From Schlesneria sp. (GTDB taxonomy: Bacteria > Planctomycetota > Planctomycetia > Planctomycetales > Planctomycetaceae): 6,282 nucleotides of DNA. The DNA is taken from assembly GCA_025353525.1 (NCBI GenBank), contig JANXOO010001135.1, positions 1 through 6,282 of the forward strand, given 5' to 3'. Positions 1 to 3,867 of the stretch are shown here, piece by piece. Within the stretch, counting starts at the first letter, position 1. Every line of letters begins with the position of its first letter. A program made the position numbers and the translations under genes. A model generated the notes under the pieces. It worked only from the letters and a program-made list of their open reading frames with translations. It had not been told where the DNA came from and did not search any database.

Positions 1-2
1 AG

Positions 3-188
3 AATGAACTGAGCAGCATGACACGTCAATGTATCGGCGGACGAAGACTCGGCGAGTTGGAAATCCTCCAGCGAGAAATCGCCGCGTGGTCAGCGGACGT
101 GAATCACACGCAACGAGGCATCGACTGGCGAATGAAAATCGACGACGCTCGATACAAACTCAAGTCCGTCTACCCTAAAAATCAATGA
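3..188 (+). CDS. IS630-family transposase, C-terminal end (5' partial)
   Basis: An open frame enters from the left edge and ends at a TGA at 186-188, giving 61 residues. It reads like the C-terminus of IS630-type (Tc1/mariner-like, DDE) transposases. The early part has TRQCIGGRR, the middle has REIAAWSADVN, and the end has the characteristic pattern IDWRMKIDDARYKLKSVYP, corresponding to the family's usual VDWRFTTxDARxKLKRLYP ending. The catalytic DDE residues would lie upstream, outside the window, so it cannot be told whether the element is intact. The frame itself shows no break. No obvious terminal inverted repeat could be identified in the 127 bases between the stop and the next gene, and the other end of the element is not available for comparison. 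Recognition is by pattern memory, not by a search. Confidence 0.75.
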   Translation, partial: NELSSMTRQCIGGRRLGELEILQREIAAWSADVNHTQRGIDWRMKIDDARYKLKSVYPKNQ

Positions 189-303
189 TGACAAACCACG
201 AGTACCCCTTCAGGGAGCTGTCAAATCTCTCGACCTGGGCGTCAAACTGGATTTTTCCGGGTTGATTCGTTCCACTGGGGAACCTGAGGATTACGACGCC
301 TGT

Positions 304-308
304 GAGGA
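304..308 (+). promoter_or_regulatory. Ribosome binding site of the GYF_2 gene
   Basis: GAGGA lies 4 bases before the ATG at 313 and 7 bases before the ATG at 316. It supports starting the protein at this double ATG. The in-frame ATG at 262 would add a charged, domain-free N-terminal stretch. The spacing favours 316 slightly. Confidence 0.55.
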
Positions 309-315
309 CACCATG

Positions 316-711
316 ATGTCGACTGAATGGTATTATGCCACCGACGGCCAACAGCACGGTCCGGTTACGTCGGCCGACCTAAAGGGTTTGGCCGCCTCTG
401 GCACGATCACCCCTGGTTCACTGACATGGAAAGAGGGGTTGCCTGAGTGGGTGTCGGCCAGTACGGCGACCAGTCTGTTCGCCGCAACTCCGCCCAAACT
501 TCCACCGGCTTCGGTAGCATGGGAAAAATCGTTCTCGCTCAGCGCCAAACGTCGCGGTCAGATTTTCCTGGCGGTGATTACGCTGGTGGTAGCAACCGTC
601 GGAGTGTGGTTCATCAAAAAGAAACGAAATGAATGCGGGAATATTCTGCTTGCGGTCCGGATTGAGGTTTCGTTTTGGAGCCCATTTCCGCGTTCGACGC
701 AGATGTGCTGA
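316..711 (+). CDS. GYF_2-domain protein with one transmembrane segment
   Basis: A 131-residue protein. Residues 5-55 match the GYF_2 (DUF4339) domain: it opens with WYYATDGQQHGPV, where the aromatic pair and the G-P are the family hallmark. It continues with an LKGLAASGTI helix and W-K-E-G-L-P-E-W at 38-45, the usual WxxGMxxW-like block. A short Pro/Ala linker (about 56-69) leads to a hydrophobic segment at about 82-100, followed by KKKR, so the GYF_2 domain and the tail lie on opposite sides of a membrane. The KKKR after the segment favours a cytoplasmic tail by the positive-inside rule, although K78-R79-R80 before it makes orientation uncertain. GYF domains bind proline-rich peptides in eukaryotes. 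The bacterial GYF_2 version is common in planctomycetes as an add-on to membrane proteins and has no settled function. The tail after residue 106 resembles nothing known to me. The stop is 36 bases before the chosen start of the serine hydrolase (3 bases before its alternative start), with no hairpin between, so co-transcription is likely. The start could also be 313. Confidence 0.8.
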   Translation: MSTEWYYATDGQQHGPVTSADLKGLAASGTITPGSLTWKEGLPEWVSASTATSLFAATPPKLPPASVAWEKSFSLSAKRRGQIFLAVITLVVATVGVWFIKKKRNECGNILLAVRIEVSFWSPFPRSTQMC

Positions 712-747
712 TGAATGCAGAATTTCCAACGATTGTCGGGGGTGTCA

Positions 748-2076
748 ATGGCTTCAATTCAGACCGAGCGAAGAATCACGCGCCGTAATGCCATGATTGG
801 TGCTGCACTTTCGGCAGCAACGTTCACGGGATTCCCGTCGCTTTTCGCTGACGGACCGCAGTCACCAAAGCCGGACTTGCACGATGTCCCAATCACAGGG
901 CAGGCTCATCCGGGCCTTCAACCCTTCGATTTGATGATGACGGAATTTGTGCGAATGCACCGTGTTCCTGGTGCGGCACTCGCGGTGAGTCGCAATTCTC
1001 ACATCGTCTATGCTCGCGGATTCGGGTTTGCAGATGTCGAATCGAAACGTTCGGTTCAACCCGATTCGCTGTTTCGGATTGCCAGCGTCTCGAAACCGAT
1101 AACGGCGGTGGCTGTTTTGCAACTGATGCGTGAATTGAAAGGGGGTCTTGATCGACGCGTTTTTGATGTTTTGCCTGCGGCCGATTGGCTTCCGCCCAAT
1201 TACGACAAACGATTGAGCGCGATCACGATCAGGCAATTGCTGCAACATACGGGGGGCTGGGATCGCGACAAATCGTTCGATCCGATCGGGCGACCGCATC
1301 AGATCGCAGAATTTGCCAAACACCCGTTGCCGGTCGGTCCTGATGATGTTGTTCGATTTACGCTGACGCTGCCGCTCGACTTCGATCCGGGGACGCGCTA
1401 TGCCTACTCCAATACGGGCTATTTGTTGCTTGGGCGGCTGATCGAGCATCTTGGTAAACAGCGATACGAAGACTACGTGCAGCAACATGTCCTGAAACCT
1501 GCGGGAGTGACGAAGATGAAGTTGGGTCGTTCGTCGAAACAGGAGCTGGCGAAAAACGAAGTCCACTACTACGACTCGAAGCATCGTGAAGGTCCTGCGG
1601 TGAACGGACCACAGCTCGGAATCATTGTGCCGCTCGTTTACGGCGGCGAGAATTTCGAGGCCTTCGAAGCGCACGGCGGGTGGATCGGATCGGCGATCGA
1701 TCTCGTCAAATTTGCTTCGTCATTTGATCATCCGGCAGCATCAAAGCTGTTGAAACCCAATGAGATTGCCACGATGTGGGGACGTCCCGCTGGCCTTGCC
1801 GGCAAGGACGCCGACGGAAAACCACGGGACGTTTATTACGGATGCGGCTGGGATGTTCGCCCGGTAAAAAACGGGAAAAATGGAAAATCCGCAAACACAT
1901 GGCACAACGGATTGATCGCGGGTACTTCCGCAATACTTGTTCGTCGCCATGATGGACTCAATTGGGCTGCCGTCTTTAATACGGATTCGGATCACGAAGG
2001 CAATGTGCTTTCGGGGCTGATTGATCCGCTGATTCATCACGCCGCCGACTCAGTTGTGAAATGGCCGGCACCGTGA
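748..2076 (+). CDS. Exported serine hydrolase, beta-lactamase/AmpC-like (S12) family
   Basis: A 442-residue protein of the beta-lactamase-related serine hydrolase group (COG1680: class C beta-lactamases, D-Ala-D-Ala peptidases, esterases). Three motifs are visible: S113-V-S-K116 (SxxK, nucleophile and base) in RIASVSKPITA, Y220-S-N222 (YxN) in RYAYSNTGYLLLG, and H386-N-G388 in place of the penicillin-binding KTG. HGGW at 309-312, followed by IGSAIDLVKFA, is a usual block of the family. The N-terminus has T11-R12-R13-N and a hydrophobic stretch to about residue 30 ending LFA/DG, a Tat-like signal peptide with a weak match after the arginines. Export is therefore expected. ATG 748 is chosen because it gives a compact signal peptide and has GGGGG at 738-742. 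ATG 715 would add 11 residues. The HxG third motif is more typical of esterase or peptidase-like members, so the substrate is open (peptide, ester or beta-lactam), and this should not be called a resistance gene. Length is normal for the family. Confidence 0.88.
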   Translation: MASIQTERRITRRNAMIGAALSAATFTGFPSLFADGPQSPKPDLHDVPITGQAHPGLQPFDLMMTEFVRMHRVPGAALAVSRNSHIVYARGFGFADVESKRSVQPDSLFRIASVSKPITAVAVLQLMRELKGGLDRRVFDVLPAADWLPPNYDKRLSAITIRQLLQHTGGWDRDKSFDPIGRPHQIAEFAKHPLPVGPDDVVRFTLTLPLDFDPGTRYAYSNTGYLLLGRLIEHLGKQRYEDYVQQHVLKPAGVTKMKLGRSSKQELAKNEVHYYDSKHREGPAVNGPQLGIIVPLVYGGENFEAFEAHGGWIGSAIDLVKFASSFDHPAASKLLKPNEIATMWGRPAGLAGKDADGKPRDVYYGCGWDVRPVKNGKNGKSANTWHNGLIAGTSAILVRRHDGLNWAAVFNTDSDHEGNVLSGLIDPLIHHAADSVVKWPAP

Positions 2077-2520
2077 TGTCGCGGGCATCATGACATGGCC
2101 GAATACTGACCGTTTGAATTGACGAACGAAATCCCGATGTCGTTGGAGCGGCTGATTTATTTTCGCAGTAATCGATACGGTTGATCCTTCTTGGGGAAAA
2201 ACAAAGGGGATTTTCTATTTTAAAAAAGTAGAATGCTCCCTTTGCTTTTCCCTGACAAACGCAGGAACGCATTTTTCCCCTCGGATGAGCGTAAACAGTT
2301 ACTTGCTTCACGTCCACGTGATTCCCGAAGATCCTGCATATGAGCAAAGTGCCAACTTTGTCCGACACGACCAGGTAGACTTGCGGCAGAAACAAGTGAT
2401 GCCATGCCCCCTGCTTCATCGTCTTCATAGCGGCTGGCATTTTCTCGTGCGTAGTCGCGCTCCAGGGAGAAAGCTGTGTGCCTTCAGTGGGTCAAGCAGC
2501 GGCGCGAGCGAGAAACAGCG
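2077..2520. other. Gene-free gap between convergent genes
   Basis: The 444 bases between the serine hydrolase stop and the thioredoxin-like gene stop hold no open frame with recognisable protein features on either strand. Contents seen: a long imperfect hairpin at 2193-2252, a second copy of its 3' arm core at 2272-2280, a small perfect hairpin (6-bp stem, 4-base loop) at 2345-2360, and an 8-base tandem repeat at the right edge. Its expected role is to separate two convergent transcripts. No tRNA or known RNA family was recognised. Confidence 0.7.
2193..2252. terminator. Long imperfect hairpin, possible bidirectional terminator
   Basis: The outer arms 2194-2208 and 2238-2252 are complementary over 15 positions with a single A-C mismatch at 2201/2245. 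An inner helix pairs 2213-2220 with 2226-2233 (one G-U), leaving a 5-base loop. The arms are strongly strand-biased (A/G-rich left, T/C-rich right), so the right arm is itself U-rich in the plus transcript. No clean run of U follows either arm, so it is not a textbook intrinsic terminator. Its place between convergent genes, 117 bases after the serine hydrolase stop and 269 bases after the minus-strand gene's stop, makes termination or 3'-end protection the likeliest role. It could instead be a remnant of a small palindromic mobile repeat. Confidence 0.45.
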
Positions 2521-2533
2521 TTACAGCGTTTCT
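2511..2533. repeat. 8-base tandem repeat inside a small inverted repeat over a stop codon
   Basis: ACAGCGTT occurs twice in tandem at 2515-2522 and 2523-2530. The flanks AGAAAC (2511-2516) and GTTTCT (2528-2533) are perfectly complementary, giving a 6-bp stem with an 11-base loop. On the plus strand the right arm runs into TTTT (2534-2537), so a weak terminator for plus-strand transcripts is possible. The structure contains the TAA stop of the minus-strand thioredoxin-like gene (2521-2523). The stem is short and A/T-rich, so function is uncertain. Confidence 0.35.
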
Positions 2534-3639
2534 TTTTGCGATGAGATCTTTTTCTCACGTTCGATTCGCCACGATTCGAGATCTGTGAAAATCAGATCCA
2601 GTTCGGCATCCGACAACGTCTGACGCGTCTCTCGCAATAATTGCATGAAATGAGTGATTCCTTCGGCTTCGCCGGGGTATCCAATATTTCCGTTTGGACC
2701 CAGCGACGATGCCAGCGACTTTCCTTCGGCATCGAGGACCAAAAACCAGGGATCTCCTTGCATCCCTTTCGGCAAGTAACGGGCAGCAACTTCAGCCCCG
2801 TTGGTCATACGCATGGTGTCCACCTTGGCAATGACGAACTCCTTCGCAAAGACCTCTTCGTGATCTTGCATAAACCGCGAAAGAACTTTGCACCAACCGC
2901 AGTACGGAGTTCCCACCTGAAAGAAGACGCGTTTGTTCTGATCTGTTGCCTGTTTCAGCTTTTCGGAAAGCAGAGCTTCTGCATCGATCTTGCCCGGCTT
3001 CCATTTCGAAAGGAATTCTGCGACGACTTTGGAACTGTGACCGCGCCCCTCTTCCAACGGTTCGGTATTCTGGTTGGTCAGTACCTTCCCTTCAGCGTCG
3101 AGAATGGTCAGATGCGGATAACTGAATTGCCGGTCCTTGCCTCCGTATTCTCTGAGGAGCTCTTGATTCGTATTGCTGTCGATCAACACCAGTTCGAATT
3201 CTTCAAAGACGATTGGTCTTACAACTTCGTCCTTAAGGAATACGTCATGCAATCGATGGCACCAGCCGCACCAGTTACCGCCCCATTCGATGAGGATATG
3301 CTTGTGATCTCGTTGTGCCTTACGGACCGCAGCGGCAATCAGGTCTTTTCCTGAAATATCGGTTTGGTAAATCGATGGACTCTTCGGTTGTTTCGGCGCG
3401 GGTTGGACCGCGGTTTCCGCGATCGTTTCCTCTGATTTACCAAGGGAGCCAGTTTTCTCTGAAACATTGTTTTTCGAAGCAGGAGCAGTCTCGGGCTTCG
3501 CTGGCTCGGCCGAAACTGTTTGCTGGCCCTTCTGGCCCGACTGCGGTGCTGCAGTGCCACAGCCAACGAGAGTCGGACAGACAATGGTGAACACCACCGA
3601 TGCAATCACCTCAGCGGTTTTCAAATTCGATTTGTTCAT
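2521..3639 (-). CDS. Lipoprotein with two thioredoxin-like domains (tandem CGWC)
   Basis: A 372-residue protein starting at the ATG whose complement is 3637-3639. The start is chosen because AGGAG lies 9 bases upstream and because it places a lipoprotein signal directly at the N-terminus: basic N-region, hydrophobic stretch 11-20, lipobox L24-V-G-C27. Residues 28 to about 88 form a Pro/Ala/Lys/Ser/Glu-rich tether. Domain 1 (about 96-213) has W123-C124-G-W-C127-H in an IEWGGNWCGWCH context and a cis-proline candidate P175 in SYPHL. Domain 2 (about 218-340) has Y246-C247-G-W-C250-K in VGTPYCGWCK and a cis-proline candidate P297 in GDPWF. Both halves resemble the Thioredoxin_7/DUF255-like group, so each should be a redox-active disulphide centre. 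After lipid attachment it would act outside the cytoplasmic membrane, probably as a thiol-disulphide reductase or isomerase; the electron donor is not visible. It is divergent to the cytochrome-like gene at 3868, which suggests a shared redox context. A start 11 codons upstream (3672) is possible but puts charged residues before the signal. Confidence 0.9.
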   Translation of the reverse strand: MNKSNLKTAEVIASVVFTIVCPTLVGCGTAAPQSGQKGQQTVSAEPAKPETAPASKNNVSEKTGSLGKSEETIAETAVQPAPKQPKSPSIYQTDISGKDLIAAAVRKAQRDHKHILIEWGGNWCGWCHRLHDVFLKDEVVRPIVFEEFELVLIDSNTNQELLREYGGKDRQFSYPHLTILDAEGKVLTNQNTEPLEEGRGHSSKVVAEFLSKWKPGKIDAEALLSEKLKQATDQNKRVFFQVGTPYCGWCKVLSRFMQDHEEVFAKEFVIAKVDTMRMTNGAEVAARYLPKGMQGDPWFLVLDAEGKSLASSLGPNGNIGYPGEAEGITHFMQLLRETRQTLSDAELDLIFTDLESWRIEREKKISSQKETL

Positions 3640-3648
3640 TCGGGCTTG

Positions 3649-3653
3649 CTCCT
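3649..3653 (-). promoter_or_regulatory. Ribosome binding site of the thioredoxin-like lipoprotein gene
   Basis: On the minus strand AGGAG stands 9 bases before the ATG at 3639. It decides the start in favour of the lipoprotein signal over the in-frame ATG at 3672. Confidence 0.65.
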
Positions 3654-3661
3654 GTTTCAAG

Positions 3662-3710
3662 TCGTCCGTCAAACGACTCGTCAGCTCATTGATCCTCGTC
3701 GGACGGACGA
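3662..3710. repeat. Inverted repeat in the leader of the thioredoxin-like gene
   Basis: TCGTCCGTC at 3662-3670 is the exact reverse complement of 3702-3710, separated by 31 bases. It begins 8 bases upstream (in the minus-strand sense) of the AGGAG ribosome binding site. If transcription starts beyond 3710, it could fold in the leader RNA of the minus-strand gene. It could equally be a DNA site for a dimeric regulator, and the left copy of the palindromic site (3671-3681) lies within the spacer. Confidence 0.4.
3671..3681. promoter_or_regulatory. Palindromic site AAACGA-S-TCGT, copy 1
   Basis: AAACGACTCGT reads the same as copy 2 (3824-3834) except for the central base (C here, G there). The core ACGA-S-TCGT is a perfect palindrome around that base. 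It lies 32 bases upstream of the thioredoxin-like start, in the likely promoter or leader region. An operator for a dimeric regulator is the natural reading, but no regulator gene is present in the window. Confidence 0.4.
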
Positions 3711-3783
3711 GTTCGCACTGTCATCCCGGCGGACCGGACGCATATTCAGTAGACCAGATCCGAATCGAAATATCGATGATTGT

Positions 3784-3811
3784 TTGCAAGAAATCTGGTT
3801 TCACATATGAT
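3784..3811 (+). promoter_or_regulatory. Sigma70-like promoter for the PSCyt1/PSD1 gene
   Basis: TTGCAA at 3784-3789 (4 of 6 to TTGACA) and TATGAT at 3806-3811 (5 of 6 to TATAAT) are separated by 16 bases. Transcription would start near 3818, leaving a leader of about 50 bases before the ATG at 3868. The position, immediately upstream of the palindromic site at 3824-3834, adds to its plausibility. Confidence 0.5.
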
Positions 3812-3823
3812 GTACTGCACGTT

Positions 3824-3834
3824 AAACGAGTCGT
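3824..3834. promoter_or_regulatory. Palindromic site AAACGA-S-TCGT, copy 2, with half-degenerate copy at 3843-3851
   Basis: AAACGAGTCGT has the palindromic core ACGA-G-TCGT. It falls just after the predicted transcription start (about 3818), the classic place for a repressor operator. A third, imperfect copy (ACGAGTCAT, one change from the core) follows at 3843-3851, 17 bases downstream, so two dimers could bind roughly two helical turns apart. Together with copy 1 it gives matching sites on both sides of the divergent region. Confidence 0.42.
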
Positions 3835-3867
3835 GGCGATATACGAGTCATCAAGCGTGTGGTTGAC

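Noticed and set aside
715..747. Upstream start (ATG 715) for the serine hydrolase
   Set aside because: It would add 11 residues before an already sufficient Tat-like signal peptide. It remains possible if translation is coupled to the preceding gene.
862..1674. 270-codon open frame on the minus strand
   Set aside because: It lies wholly opposite the serine hydrolase, whose three catalytic motifs are clear. The translated product is rich in Arg, His and Gln without any domain, as expected for an antisense shadow.
2345..2360. Perfect small hairpin with 6-bp stem and 4-base loop
   Set aside because: No U-run follows on either strand and such small stems are frequent by chance; not called as a terminator.
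1976..2440. 154-codon minus-strand frame reaching into the convergent gap
   Set aside because: It overlaps the 3' end of the serine hydrolase, shows no recognisable motif, crosses the long hairpin, and has no convincing ribosome binding site.
2285..2623. 112-codon plus-strand frame in the convergent gap
   Set aside because: Its second part is antisense to the thioredoxin-like gene and its first part has no protein-like features that I recognise.
2641..3354. 237-codon plus-strand frame
   Set aside because: It is antisense to the CGWC-containing domains, which are clearly coding on the minus strand.
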